Notes: generated from the sequence alone by a model not told the origin. A stretch of DNA of 64,000 nucleotides from Marixanthomonas ophiurae (GCF_003413745.1 NZ_QVID01000003.1:1-64000), one strand, 5' to 3'; counted from the stretch's first letter, positions 24,259 to 33,023 are shown. Program-made: numbers and translations.

Positions 24259-25485
24259 TTACTTGTTCTTCTCCTCAATCCATTTGGACATAAACTTTGT
24301 GCTTTGTGCCGTGTGGTGCTGTAAAATTTGCCCAAAAAAGTTTTTATTTCTGTGTGCTTCTAATGAGTTTAAAAGAGTGAAAATTCTTTCAATAAGGTTA
24401 ACCTCAAAAAGATTTTTATCAAATCGGTTATTGAGTATTTTAAAATTTTGCTGCTGCTTTTCTAACCAAACTTTTTCATCGGTATAAAGCGCGATAGCTT
24501 TCTCTATAAAGTCAGTCCAATTATCTATCCCATTATTAGTTGCAGAAGCACTATAAAGCCCTTCGGCTCCTATATTTGTAGTTACAAAAGGCGTTCCGCA
24601 TTGCATAGCATCTATCAATTTCCCTTTTAATCCTGCACCAAACCTGATTGGCGCTAAACACACTCCTGCTTGTTGTATTACAGTGTGACTATTTGCCGCC
24701 CAACCTTTAATAATAAACCCTTCCTTCTCGTTATGCAGCTCCTCTATTTGTTGTGGAGCGTACGCTCCATAAATATGCAATTCAGCTTTTGGAAGCTTTG
24801 CTTTTATATAAGGCCAAATCTTCTTTTTTAAAATTTTTACAGAATCTACATTTGGTGCATGCAGTAAATTACCAATGGTAATAAAATGGTTTCTTTCTTT
24901 AAAAGTTGGCAGGTTTTCAATTTGTTTTTCTGAAGTGGGAGAAAGTAAAAATGGAAGATAAAACAATAGATCTTCTGGAATAGCAAAGGTGTTTTGTAAT
25001 AGCATCATTTCAGTTTCTGAAATAATAAGTGACAAATCGCACCGCCAAATACTTGCTAACTCTCGTTTTGCTGTTTCCGTAAATAAATTTGCTTCTTCAA
25101 CAGGTTTCTCTTTTTTTATAGCTGTTTCGCGTGCTTTCCGAAGAAAATGCAAGTCTTCTGTGTCTAATACTTTTAGTGCTTTTGGACAGATCTCACTTAC
25201 CCGCCAGCCAAATTGTTCTTCGGTTATAAACCGATCAAAAAGCACAATGGTTGGGTTCAGTTTCTGAAGAAAATCATCAAAAGAAGGATTATTAAGTTGA
25301 ATTTTTTTTGAAGAAACTCCTAAGTTTTCCAAATCCACAGATTTATCACCACCGCTCGCAGTACTTGCAAAAGTTATAGTGTAATTATCTGCTAGGAAAA
25401 GCTGAATAAGCTGAAGCATTCTAGAGCCTGCCGCTGTGGTAGACGGTTCAGGAAAGGTATGACCTATGATGAGTAGATTTTTCAA
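24259..25485 (-). CDS. Glycosyltransferase (GT-B, GT4-like)
   Basis: A cytoplasmic GT-B-fold glycosyltransferase of 408 residues, probably for cell-surface glycans. The N-terminal domain starts MKNLLIIGHTFPEPSTTAAG, a donor/acceptor cleft typical of GT4. The C-terminal domain holds FITIGNLLHAPNVDSVKIL, ELHIYGAY, and the sugar-nucleotide region PIRFGAGLKGKLIDAMQCGTP, where the family E is replaced by an atypical context. Its start lies 2 nt before the next minus-strand gene's stop, suggesting co-transcription. Confidence 0.85.
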   Translation of the reverse strand: MKNLLIIGHTFPEPSTTAAGSRMLQLIQLFLADNYTITFASTASGGDKSVDLENLGVSSKKIQLNNPSFDDFLQKLNPTIVLFDRFITEEQFGWRVSEICPKALKVLDTEDLHFLRKARETAIKKEKPVEEANLFTETAKRELASIWRCDLSLIISETEMMLLQNTFAIPEDLLFYLPFLLSPTSEKQIENLPTFKERNHFITIGNLLHAPNVDSVKILKKKIWPYIKAKLPKAELHIYGAYAPQQIEELHNEKEGFIIKGWAANSHTVIQQAGVCLAPIRFGAGLKGKLIDAMQCGTPFVTTNIGAEGLYSASATNNGIDNWTDFIEKAIALYTDEKVWLEKQQQNFKILNNRFDKNLFEVNLIERIFTLLNSLEAHRNKNFFGQILQHHTAQSTKFMSKWIEEKNK

Positions 25486-25487
25486 GC

Positions 25488-25775
25488 TTAGTTATAAACC
25501 AAATTAAAACTAATAAATTGCCAAATTATAGAAGCTAAAATAGTGGCACTAATAAACAGCGTCATTAAGACCACTATTTTTTTATTAGATTGCCAATTAA
25601 TAATATTTAAAACAATCTGTAGTACTAAGGCTATTGCTTGAGACAACAAAAAGGTGTTACCAAATTGCCATTCGGGGTTATTTTGTTTAAGGACAAACGT
25701 AATAATCATTACGATTATCAATATCACTGTAAAAGTTATCACCGTCCATTTTGGAAATCTAAACCTCTTATTCAT
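25488..25775 (-). CDS. Small three-helix membrane protein
   Basis: A 95-residue protein that I do not recognise. It starts MNKRFRFPKWTV and has three hydrophobic segments at about 9-29, 40-58 and 68-90 separated by short polar turns. It is 2 nt from the glycosyltransferase and likely in one operon. A promoter with -33 TTG and -7 TATCTTTA ends only 4 nt before the ATG, so the mRNA is probably leaderless. Confidence 0.6.
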   Translation of the reverse strand: MNKRFRFPKWTVITFTVILIIVMIITFVLKQNNPEWQFGNTFLLSQAIALVLQIVLNIINWQSNKKIVVLMTLFISATILASIIWQFISFNLVYN

Positions 25776-25779
25776 ACCA

Positions 25780-25810
25780 TAAAGATACTATTTGTAAGTT
25801 TCCTTTCCAA
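25780..25810 (-). promoter_or_regulatory. Promoter for the three-helix protein/glycosyltransferase operon
   Basis: In minus sense, TTG (plus 25808-25810), a 20-nt spacer and TATCTTTA (plus 25780-25787). The -7 box lies 4 nt before the ATG, so the start of transcription would coincide with the start codon. The string TATCTTTATGGTATG is identical to that at hutI. Confidence 0.6.
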
Positions 25811-25832
25811 TTACGGGATAAAAGCACAATAA

Positions 25833-27071
25833 CTATAAATTTTTAATATCTAGTTGAGCTGTCCTAACAACTTTAGAACTATCTGTTTGCGTCCAAGCAA
25901 AGAACAATTTGTCTCCTAATTTTGCCGTTTGAGGAAAGCCACTAGCGCGCTCGGCACTCGTTTTCGAAACAATAATTGGGGCTCCAACTTCTCCTGAAAC
26001 AGCTATTTTTCTAACTTTAATCACTTCTTCTTCACCATTGGGCTCCATCCAAATAATAACAGCTTCTTTATCTGAAATCATCTCCACCTCTACTCTACCG
26101 GTTGCATTTTTAGTGTCAACCCGAATAGAACTTCCGAAGTTTTTACCATTATCCTCTGAAAAAGCTATTTGCACTTTCCCTTCTCCTCCCACTGCAGTAA
26201 ACCAACCAACAGCAACTGAATTTTCAAGTGCTGCAATGGAAGGACCATTTACAGGACATCCGGGAATTTCCCAATTATCATTCCCAATAGTTTGTGACTT
26301 TGTTGGCTCTTCATTTTCAAACCGAATTACTGAAATATCTCTAATTTCTTCTTTACTTCTATCCCGATACGCAACGATTGGTCCGTTGGTAGTCATGGCT
26401 GATGACGTTCCGCAGCAATCACAAACGCTATTATCTAACTCGGTATCGTTGCTGATTTCACCTTTAAAGTTAACCGTTGCAGCTCGTAACGTCATGGCAC
26501 CACCTTCATTATGAGAATCGTGGTTTTCATGACCCCCTCCAACAGTATTTCGACCATCTAACCACGTTACAAAAAAGCCTTTTTTATTAGGTATCATAGA
26601 AACAAAGCCGTGCTCGCTTTTGGTACCATCGTTATGGAGAAGAAAATCATTCTTCCAGCTTTCTTCTTCGGAATTGTAAAGGTCTAATTTTACATTATAC
26701 GTATATGTACCTTTCGCTGACTTTTGTAGATGGCTTGTTAAAACAGTGCCCTTATTTTCGGCTATAACCGGGAAATCTGCCCAATTTATAAACCAATCTG
26801 TTCCAGAGCTAACCGCAATAGGCTCCTGCCAATTTTTAGATTTATACTCTGAATAATACAACGTTGAAAGGCTGTCCCGTTGTGTTACGTACGATAAGAA
26901 AAGAGACTCCCCATTACTGAACAATCGTGGCAATGAACTGTTTACCGTAGTAGGGTTGGAAATTAATTGAACGTTTTCAGTTATTTCTTTAGGAGATATT
27001 TTATCCTCTTTTTTTACTTCATTTTTACACGAGATAAAAAGGAATAAAAAAACTATAAAAGAAATTCTCAT
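25833..27071 (-). CDS. Exo-alpha-sialidase-like beta-propeller lipoprotein
   Basis: Signal MRISFIVFLFLFISCKNEVK carries a lipobox, so this 412-residue protein is anchored in the envelope. The body has sialidase-type repeats, including an Asp-box-like SEDNGKNFG, WLDGRN and SVAVGWFTA. A cysteine-rich CDCCGTSSA sits mid-protein; I recall similar motifs in marine sialidase-like proteins, and it is not a sialidase catalytic feature. True sialidase activity is uncertain. It lies 7 nt upstream of the rimO stop boundary, so it may be the second gene after rimO. Confidence 0.75.
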   Translation of the reverse strand: MRISFIVFLFLFISCKNEVKKEDKISPKEITENVQLISNPTTVNSSLPRLFSNGESLFLSYVTQRDSLSTLYYSEYKSKNWQEPIAVSSGTDWFINWADFPVIAENKGTVLTSHLQKSAKGTYTYNVKLDLYNSEEESWKNDFLLHNDGTKSEHGFVSMIPNKKGFFVTWLDGRNTVGGGHENHDSHNEGGAMTLRAATVNFKGEISNDTELDNSVCDCCGTSSAMTTNGPIVAYRDRSKEEIRDISVIRFENEEPTKSQTIGNDNWEIPGCPVNGPSIAALENSVAVGWFTAVGGEGKVQIAFSEDNGKNFGSSIRVDTKNATGRVEVEMISDKEAVIIWMEPNGEEEVIKVRKIAVSGEVGAPIIVSKTSAERASGFPQTAKLGDKLFFAWTQTDSSKVVRTAQLDIKNL

Positions 27072-27078
27072 GATTTTA

Positions 27079-28386
27079 TTAGCTTTTAACTACTTCCCCG
27101 TACAAGTCAAAATCTTCGGCGGCTGTTATTTTTACGTTGAAAAATTCGCCTGTTCTTAAATAGCCTTCTTCAGCATTGACCAACACTTCGTTATCTACGT
27201 CTGGACTGTCAAATTCAGTACGTCCAACAAAGTAACTACCTTCTTTTCTATCAATTAAAACACGGAATTCTTTACCAATTTTCTGCTGATTCAATTCCCA
27301 AGAAATCTGTGACTGAATGGCCATAATTTCATTAGCCCGATCCATTTTTACATCTTCAGGCACATCATCTTCTAGATTAAAAGCGTGTGTGTTTTCTTCG
27401 TGAGAATACGTAAAACAACCTAAACGCTCAAAGCGCATTTCTTCTACCCAGTTTTTAAGTAGCTGGAAGTCTTCTTCCGTTTCCCCAGGGTATCCGACAA
27501 TAAGTGTCGTACGGATAGCCATATTGGGAACATACTTTCTAAAGTCTCTTAAAAGGTTAGTTGTCTTTTCATACGTAGTACCTCGGCGCATTGATTTTAA
27601 AATATGATCCGAAATATGCTGCAATGGAATATCGATATAATCGCATACTTTTGGCTCTTCTCGCATTACGTCCAACACATCCATTGGGAAACCGGTTGGG
27701 AATGCATAATGCAACCTGATCCACTCAATTCCTTCAACCTTTGCCAGATTATTAAGTAGTTCGGCAAGGTTTCGTTTTTTATACAAATCAAGACCATAAT
27801 ACGTAAGATCTTGTGCAATTAGGATTAATTCTTTTACCCCATTTGCGGCTAGTTTTTCAGCTTCAGTTACTAAATCTTCAATAGGGGTACTTTTATGCTT
27901 TCCTCTCATCAATGGAATGGCACAAAACGAACACGGACGATCACAACCTTCGGCAATTTTTAAATACGCGTAGTTTTTTGGAGTAGTTGTTAATCGTTCT
28001 CCTATGAGTTCGTGCTTATAATCAGCACCTAGTGCTTTTAATAAACCGGGTAATTCTGTAGTTCCGAAGTATTGATCTACATCTGGAATTTCTTTTTGAA
28101 GATCGGGTTTGTAGCGTTCAGAAAGGCAACCGGTAACAAAAACCTTATCAACTGTTCCTTCTTCTTTTTTCTGAACGTACTCTAATATCGTATTTACACT
28201 TTCTTCCTTTGCATTCGCAATAAAGCCACAGGTATTGATTACTACTACATTTCCTTCTTCTTCATGAACAACCTCTTTGTTATTGGCACGTAACTGTCCC
28301 ATTAATACTTCGCTATCGTAAACATTTTTAGAACAGCCTAAGGTTACTACATTAATCTTATTTTTCTTCAGTGATTTTGTACGCAT
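27079..28386 (-). CDS. rimO: Ribosomal protein uS12 methylthiotransferase
   Basis: Radical-SAM enzyme that methylthiolates an aspartate of ribosomal protein S12. It has the UPF0004 N-terminal domain with TLGCSKNVYDSEVLMGQL (first cluster cysteines also in NTCGF and VTGCLSERY), the radical SAM motif CDRPCSFC and a C-terminal TRAM domain (about 370-435). The SKN variant and the length of 435 separate RimO from MiaB. No clear promoter element stands directly upstream. Confidence 0.95.
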   Translation of the reverse strand: MRTKSLKKNKINVVTLGCSKNVYDSEVLMGQLRANNKEVVHEEEGNVVVINTCGFIANAKEESVNTILEYVQKKEEGTVDKVFVTGCLSERYKPDLQKEIPDVDQYFGTTELPGLLKALGADYKHELIGERLTTTPKNYAYLKIAEGCDRPCSFCAIPLMRGKHKSTPIEDLVTEAEKLAANGVKELILIAQDLTYYGLDLYKKRNLAELLNNLAKVEGIEWIRLHYAFPTGFPMDVLDVMREEPKVCDYIDIPLQHISDHILKSMRRGTTYEKTTNLLRDFRKYVPNMAIRTTLIVGYPGETEEDFQLLKNWVEEMRFERLGCFTYSHEENTHAFNLEDDVPEDVKMDRANEIMAIQSQISWELNQQKIGKEFRVLIDRKEGSYFVGRTEFDSPDVDNEVLVNAEEGYLRTGEFFNVKITAAEDFDLYGEVVKS

Positions 28387-28511
28387 TCTCTAAGTATAAA
28401 TAATTAAGTAAGAAATAGAAAGGGTTTTAACTCTCTATATTATTATTGCTTCTATTGCTATTGTCGTATTTTTAAATCAATAATTGCAAGAGTATAAGTT
28501 ATGGTTGAAAT

Positions 28512-28997
28512 TTAAATTTGTTTTATCATATACAAGTTTGTCCATGATTCGTCATGGAACTTGAATTGCCCCGTAGCTTCATGCTGTATTTTAAAGCCTT
28601 CCTTTTTATATAATCGGACTGCATTTTCGTTCCATCCAAATGCTCGTAGGTCAACTTTTTCAACAGTTGCTTTATTTTGAATTCTTTGAATCATTAGCCT
28701 GACGATATGTTTCCCCAGCCCTTTACCTCTATACACTTTATCTCCTATCAAAATTCTTGATAATCGAGGGTATTCGTTTTGAAAGTTTAGCTCACAGTGA
28801 CCAATAACTTTATCAGTTTCAATATCGATTATTCTTTTAGGTTTAAGCCCTTCTTTATTAACGTAATCTTCAAGCTGCTTTGTGGTTAATGGATATGAAA
28901 AAATAGGTCCTGCAAATTGAATTAGAGCTCTTTCGGAATCTATCCAACTTATCAATCTTTGAAAATCTTCTTTCGTAAAAGGCTCAAGTTTAATCAA
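28512..28997 (-). CDS. GNAT-family N-acetyltransferase
   Basis: 161-residue GNAT of the RimJ/RimL-like subgroup. The acetyl-CoA loop is ILIGDKVYRGKGLGKHIVRL and the distal motif LRAFGWNENAVRLYKKEGF. N-terminal FTKEDFQRLISWIDSERALIQFAG is typical. The substrate is unknown. It follows ftsY on the same strand by 14 nt and may be transcribed with it. Confidence 0.85.
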   Translation of the reverse strand: MIKLEPFTKEDFQRLISWIDSERALIQFAGPIFSYPLTTKQLEDYVNKEGLKPKRIIDIETDKVIGHCELNFQNEYPRLSRILIGDKVYRGKGLGKHIVRLMIQRIQNKATVEKVDLRAFGWNENAVRLYKKEGFKIQHEATGQFKFHDESWTNLYMIKQI

Positions 28998-29011
28998 TCT
29001 AGTTTCTTTTG

Positions 29012-29965
29012 TTATTTAAAAAACGAATCTACAAACTCGAACTTGTTGAAGACTTGAAGATCTTCCATTCCTTCCCCTACACCAATGTATTTAACGGGAA
29101 TTTTAAATTGATCGCTAATACCAATAACAACGCCTCCTTTTGCTGTTCCGTCAAGCTTGGTAACTGCTAGCGATGTAACTTCGGTTGCGTTGGTAAACTG
29201 TTTGGCTTGTTCAAAAGCATTTTGCCCAGTTGAACCATCCAATACCAATAAAACATCGTGTGGTGCATCTGGAATTACCTTCTGCATTACGCGTTTTACT
29301 TTTGAAAGTTCATTCATTAAGTTTACTTTGTTGTGCAAACGTCCTGCAGTATCAATAATAACCACATCTGCATTTTGTTTTACAGCACTTTGCAAACTAT
29401 CAAACGCTACACTGGCTGGATCGCTGCCCATGCTTTGCTTTACTATAGGAACTTCGGTACGGTCTGCCCATATTTGTAATTGGTCAATCGCCGCGGCTCT
29501 AAAGGTATCGGCCGCTCCTAATACTACTTTTTTACCTGCTTTCTTAAATTGATATGCTAATTTACCTATGGTGGTAGTTTTTCCAACTCCGTTTACACCA
29601 ACTACCATAATTACGTGCGGCACGGAACGTTCTGGTACTTCAAATTCGGTTGCATTACCAGAGTCAATTTCGCTCAAGAGACCAGCAATTTCCTCACGAA
29701 GAATTTGATTTAACTCGTCTGTACCTAAATATTTATCTTTTGAAACACGAGCTTCTATACGCTCAATTACTTTTAACGTGGTATTTACTCCTACATCGCT
29801 TGTTACGAGTATTTCTTCAAGGTTATCGAGTACATCATCATCTACTTTGCTTTTACCAGCAACAGCTTTGGACAGTTTATCGAAAAAAGTAGTTTTCGAT
29901 TTTTCTAACCCTTTATCTAGGGTTTCCTTTTTTTCTTTTGAAAATATTTTTTTAAAAAGGCTCAT
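29012..29965 (-). CDS. ftsY: Signal recognition particle receptor FtsY
   Basis: SRP-type GTPase that docks ribosome-SRP complexes at the membrane. The NG domain is complete: VGVNGVGKTTTIGKLA (G1), DTFRAAAIDQLQIW, DTAGRLHNK (G3), TKLDGTAKGG (G4) and the closing GVGEGMEDLQVF. At 317 residues it lacks the long acidic A domain of enterobacterial FtsY, as is common outside that group. A structured RNA element and promoter-like TATCTTTG lie in its leader. Confidence 0.97.
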   Translation of the reverse strand: MSLFKKIFSKEKKETLDKGLEKSKTTFFDKLSKAVAGKSKVDDDVLDNLEEILVTSDVGVNTTLKVIERIEARVSKDKYLGTDELNQILREEIAGLLSEIDSGNATEFEVPERSVPHVIMVVGVNGVGKTTTIGKLAYQFKKAGKKVVLGAADTFRAAAIDQLQIWADRTEVPIVKQSMGSDPASVAFDSLQSAVKQNADVVIIDTAGRLHNKVNLMNELSKVKRVMQKVIPDAPHDVLLVLDGSTGQNAFEQAKQFTNATEVTSLAVTKLDGTAKGGVVIGISDQFKIPVKYIGVGEGMEDLQVFNKFEFVDSFFK

Positions 29966-29990
29966 AGTTTTGTTAGTTAAGCACGGTTTT

Positions 29991-30054
29991 GCGTGAGGGA
30001 TTGAGTACGCTACCGTGTAGCGACGAAAGCCCGACCCGATTTAGGGGCACGCCC
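29991..30054 (-). ncRNA. Structured RNA element, copy 2 (Flavo-1-like), in the ftsY leader
   Basis: In plus-strand coordinates the closing stem is GCGTG (29991-29995) with CACGC (30048-30052). A hairpin pairs CGCTAC (30008-30013) with GTAGCG (30017-30022), and CCC (30035-30037) can pair with GGG (30044-30046). Linkers GGGATTGAG and GACGAAAGCCCG match copy 1 exactly. The last closing pair changes from T-A in copy 1 to G-C here, a compensatory change. On the minus strand TATCTTTG (plus 30063-30070) would start transcription at the element's 5' edge, so minus is the likely sense. Confidence 0.55.
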
Positions 30055-30087
30055 ATATCCGGCAAAGATAATGGTTTAAAAATACAA

Positions 30088-30116
30088 AAAGCCACCTTCG
30101 TAAAAAAGTGGCTTTC
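30088..30116 (-). terminator. Terminator after the rpmB-rpmG-bL38 operon
   Basis: AAAGCCAC (30088-30095) pairs with GTGGCTTT (30108-30115). It lies about 20 nt after the bL38 stop on the minus strand, separating the ribosomal genes from ftsY. Confidence 0.7.
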
Positions 30117-30136
30117 TGTATAGTATTGTATATTGG

Positions 30137-30289
30137 TTATTTTTTGTTTAACCAATCGTTTACTTGGTCTGGAGCCATAATAGACTCTACAAAAGTATAC
30201 GCTCCTGTTTTTTCTGACTTCACCATTTTAATGGCTTTACTTAGTCGCTTAGATCCGGTTTGTAATGTTGCTACTGATTTCTTTGCCAT
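30137..30289 (-). CDS. DUF4295 protein, putative ribosomal protein bL38
   Basis: A 50-residue basic protein from ATG (30289), beginning MAKKSVATLQTGSKRLSKAI and ending MAPDQVNDWLNKK. It belongs to DUF4295, found only in Bacteroidota. From memory, this family was identified as the Bacteroidota-specific large-subunit protein bL38 in a Flavobacterium ribosome structure; that identity should be treated as recall. Its place directly after rpmB and rpmG on the same strand, 7 nt from rpmG, supports a ribosomal role. Confidence 0.9.
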   Translation of the reverse strand: MAKKSVATLQTGSKRLSKAIKMVKSEKTGAYTFVESIMAPDQVNDWLNKK

Positions 30290-30295
30290 AACTAA

Positions 30296-30478
30296 TTATT
30301 TTATCTCCTTGTGAACAGTCATCTTTTTAAGGATAGGGTTGAATTTTTTCAACTCTAATCTGTCCGGAGTGTTTTTCTTGTTTTTAGTGCTAATGTAACG
30401 AGACGTCCCAGGTTTACCTGTTGCTTTGTGCTCTGTACATTCTAAAATTACTTGTACTCTATTTCCTTTTTTAGCCAT
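30296..30478 (-). CDS. rpmG: 50S ribosomal protein L33 (bL33)
   Basis: 60-residue basic large-subunit protein. [32 protein letters not shown] and the C-terminal [16 protein letters not shown] are standard. The zinc cysteine pairs of the C+ type are absent, so this is a zinc-independent form. It lies between rpmB and the bL38 gene in one operon. Confidence 0.97.
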   Translation of the reverse strand: MAKKGNRVQVILECTEHKATGKPGTSRYISTKNKKNTPDRLELKKFNPILKKMTVHKEIK

Positions 30479-30505
30479 TGTTACCGACTTTATACGTTAT
30501 TGCAA

Positions 30506-30745
30506 TTATTTGTTAAGGAAGCCTTTTTCGCGAGCTTCTTTAACTACTGCATAAATCCCTTTTTTATTGATGTCTTTTAACGCTGAAGTAGATACTTTTA
30601 GTGTTAACCACTGATCTTCTTCAGGAATGTAAAAGCGTTTTTTTACCAAATTCACATTAAACTTGCGCTTGGTTTTGTTCATCGCGTGGGATACGTTGTT
30701 CCCAACCATTGCTCTTTTGCCCGTAAGCTCACAAACTCTTGACAT
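30506..30745 (-). CDS. rpmB: 50S ribosomal protein L28 (bL28)
   Basis: Large-subunit protein of 79 residues when started at the ATG at 30745 (MSRVCELTGKRAMVGNNVSH). A longer open frame to 30811 adds 22 residues that overlap the promoter and are not part of the family. No zinc CxxC pairs are present. First gene of rpmB-rpmG-bL38. Confidence 0.96.
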   Translation of the reverse strand: MSRVCELTGKRAMVGNNVSHAMNKTKRKFNVNLVKKRFYIPEEDQWLTLKVSTSALKDINKKGIYAVVKEAREKGFLNK

Positions 30746-30780
30746 TACCTTATTGTTTATAGTTATTTTTAAACAGGCTG

Positions 30781-30811
30781 CAAATTTAAATAAATTTATC
30801 GGTATGCACAA
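30781..30811 (-). promoter_or_regulatory. rpmB operon promoter
   Basis: In minus sense, TTG (plus 30809-30811), a 20-nt spacer and TAAATTTG (plus 30781-30788). It begins in the 76-nt gap after cinA and fixes the rpmB start at 30745. Confidence 0.7.
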
Positions 30812-30821
30812 TAAAAGATAT

Positions 30822-32069
30822 TTAGTTTTTTAAAATTTCTTTTAGAAGCATTTCGAAAGCCTTGTTTGTCGCTTTTATAATAACACGTTCGCGGTTATTA
30901 CCAAAGCTAAATTTTTGAGAAACAACTCCTTTTGGTGAAGCGATTGCAATAAACACTGTTCCTACTTCATCAATAGCATCTCCTTTTGTTGGCCCTGCAA
31001 TACCCGTGGTTGCGACAGCATAGTCTGTTTTAAAAAGCTTTGCTACTTGGGTTGCCATTGCCTCTGCCACCGGAGCACTTACCACGGTATGTTTATCAAT
31101 CAGTTCTTGACTTACACCTAATACTGAAACTTTTTGCGAAGTTTCGTACGGTACAATACTACCCCTTAAATAAGTAGATGCACCAGGTACTGCGGTTATT
31201 TCTTTAACAACTGAACCACCAGTACAACTTTCTGCTAAACTCAGCGTTTGCTTTTTTTGAAGTAATAGAGAAGCTACGCGCTCTACAATACTAGTTTCAT
31301 TTTCAAAGCCTACAGCTATATCTTCCAATAGCGTGTTAAGTTTTTCCATTTGCTCATCTACGGCTTTCTGTAAGGCTTTTTTATCTTTCCCTTTTGATGA
31401 CAACCGTAAACGCACTCTTCCTAAAGATGGTAAATATGCAAGTTTTATATCTTTAGGCAACTTGTTTTCCCAGTCTTCTATTCGTTCTGCTACGGCACTT
31501 TCGCCCAAACCGTAAGTCAATAATGTCTTGTGATAAATATGTGGACGGTTGTATTTTTTAATGATGCGAGGGAATACCTCTTTTGTAAGAATGTGTTTCA
31601 TTTCATAAGGCACACCTGGCATTGAAATAAAAACTGTGTTGTCTTTTTCCATCCATATTCCAGGAGCGGTTCCGTTTGGATTTTGAAGTACCTCAGCTTT
31701 TGAAGGAACCATCGCCTGTTTTAAGTTTGCAGGTAACGGTTCTTGTTTTATATACTTTGCGAAGATTTCTTTTATATTTTGAAGCACTTCAACATTCTCT
31801 ACTAAAGTGTCTTCAAAGTATTCGCAAAAGGTCTCTTTGGTAATATCATCTTTAGTGGGGCCTAACCCGCCTGTAACGATAACTAAATCTACTCTTTTTT
31901 TTGCATCTTCAAGTGCATTAAGAATATGCTGACGCTCATCTTGAATGGAGGTTATTTGATATACCTGAACTCCAATTTGATTAAGTTGTTTGCTAATATA
32001 AGCAGAATTGGTGTCTACTATTTGCCCGATGAGTATCTCATCACCAATGGTGATTATTTCTGTTAACAT
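30822..32069 (-). CDS. CinA-family nicotinamide-nucleotide amidohydrolase
   Basis: Two-domain protein of 415 residues. The N-terminal molybdopterin-binding-like domain (about 1-170) has TIGDEILIGQIVDTNS and VTGGLGPTKDDITKE; in related enzymes it acts on ADP-ribose. The C-terminal CinA amidase domain (about 255-410) has LAESCTGG and TGIAGPTKGDA and deamidates NMN. It salvages pyridine nucleotides; the old competence/damage-inducible name is misleading here. It abuts the Hpt gene with no gap. Confidence 0.92.
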   Translation of the reverse strand: MLTEIITIGDEILIGQIVDTNSAYISKQLNQIGVQVYQITSIQDERQHILNALEDAKKRVDLVIVTGGLGPTKDDITKETFCEYFEDTLVENVEVLQNIKEIFAKYIKQEPLPANLKQAMVPSKAEVLQNPNGTAPGIWMEKDNTVFISMPGVPYEMKHILTKEVFPRIIKKYNRPHIYHKTLLTYGLGESAVAERIEDWENKLPKDIKLAYLPSLGRVRLRLSSKGKDKKALQKAVDEQMEKLNTLLEDIAVGFENETSIVERVASLLLQKKQTLSLAESCTGGSVVKEITAVPGASTYLRGSIVPYETSQKVSVLGVSQELIDKHTVVSAPVAEAMATQVAKLFKTDYAVATTGIAGPTKGDAIDEVGTVFIAIASPKGVVSQKFSFGNNRERVIIKATNKAFEMLLKEILKN

Positions 32070-32411
32070 CTAAAGGTTAAAATCTTCTTTAAGCTCTTCT
32101 AAAACAGCTTTTACGGTTGTAACTACGTGTAATAACTTTTGATCAATAGCACTCTGTTTTTTTGAAGTTTTGGTCCAAGACTCTATTGCTAATACTTCTT
32201 TATTTACCTCAACGCCAAACATTTCAAAATTTGGCTTCATTTTATGAGCAAATTGGTACGCTAATTCTTTATTATCATTGTCTATCGCTTCTTGCAATGC
32301 ATGAAGATCTGGTGGTATTTCTTCTAAAAATGTTTGAGCTACAACGGCCATAAAATCTTCATCACCACCAGCAACTTCTTTAATTTTTTCTTTGGAATAA
32401 TGTCTACTCAT
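32070..32411 (-). CDS. Histidine phosphotransfer (Hpt) domain protein
   Basis: A single Hpt domain of 113 residues, a carrier for phosphoryl groups between response regulators and hybrid kinases. The phospho-accepting site is H56 in AYQFAHKMKPNFEMFG, the HxxKxxxxxxG pattern of the family. No kinase or receiver gene lies nearby, so it must work with partners elsewhere. It is fused head-to-tail with no spacing between cinA and the FAH-family gene, so it is probably expressed with them. Confidence 0.88.
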   Translation of the reverse strand: MSRHYSKEKIKEVAGGDEDFMAVVAQTFLEEIPPDLHALQEAIDNDNKELAYQFAHKMKPNFEMFGVEVNKEVLAIESWTKTSKKQSAIDQKLLHVVTTVKAVLEELKEDFNL

Positions 32412-33023
32412 CTATTTAACTTTTATGGAGAAAACTTGCTTGTCTTCAATAAACCCCTTTAATCTATCTTCAGGATTTACTTTTGCAACACCTGCGGGAG
32501 TTCCTGTAAAGATAACATCTCCAATCTTTAATGTAAAATATTTTGAAATATATTCAATCAACTCATCAATTTTCCACAACATTAATTCGGTAGAAGCCTT
32601 TTGAATAATTTCACCGTTTTTTTCTAAGCTGAAATTAATATCATCTACACTCTTAAACGTTTCTTTTGAAAGAAAATTACCTATTACGGCCGCACCATCA
32701 AAAGCTTTTGCTTTTTCCCAAGGCAATCCTTTTTCTTTTAACTCAGACTGAAGATCTCGAGCTGTAAAATCAATACCTAATCCTATTTCGTCATAATACT
32801 TATGAGCAAATTTACGATCTATATGCTTCCCTATTTTTTTTATTTTTACCAACACCTCTACTTCGTGATGTACTTCTTCTGAAAAATCTGGGATAAAAAA
32901 CGGTTGCTTTTTTAATAAAATTGAAGTGTCTGGCTTTAAAAACAAAACAGGATCTGTTGGTTTCTCGTTTTTAAGTTCCTCTATGTGATCGGCGTAATTT
33001 CGACCTACGCAAATTATCTTCAT
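32412..33023 (-). CDS. Fumarylacetoacetate hydrolase-family protein
   Basis: 203-residue short FAH-family enzyme. Conserved pieces are CVGRNYADHIEEL, LFLKPDTSIL, HHEVEVLVKI (metal-binding His and Glu), GIDFTARDLQ, KAFDGAAVIG and the C-terminal GDVIFTGTPAGVAKV. Single-domain members are usually oxaloacetate tautomerases, acylpyruvate hydrolases or decarboxylases. The exact substrate is not determined. It starts the group FAH-Hpt-cinA with gapless junctions. Confidence 0.88.
   Translation of the reverse strand: MKIICVGRNYADHIEELKNEKPTDPVLFLKPDTSILLKKQPFFIPDFSEEVHHEVEVLVKIKKIGKHIDRKFAHKYYDEIGLGIDFTARDLQSELKEKGLPWEKAKAFDGAAVIGNFLSKETFKSVDDINFSLEKNGEIIQKASTELMLWKIDELIEYISKYFTLKIGDVIFTGTPAGVAKVNPEDRLKGFIEDKQVFSIKVK

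Noticed and set aside
28400-28511. Promoter before rimO on the minus strand
   Set aside because: AT-rich sequence only; no TAnnTTTG with a TTG at proper spacing.
30746-30811. 22-residue extension of ribosomal protein L28
   Set aside because: The extension overlaps the rpmB promoter and has no counterpart in bL28 proteins.
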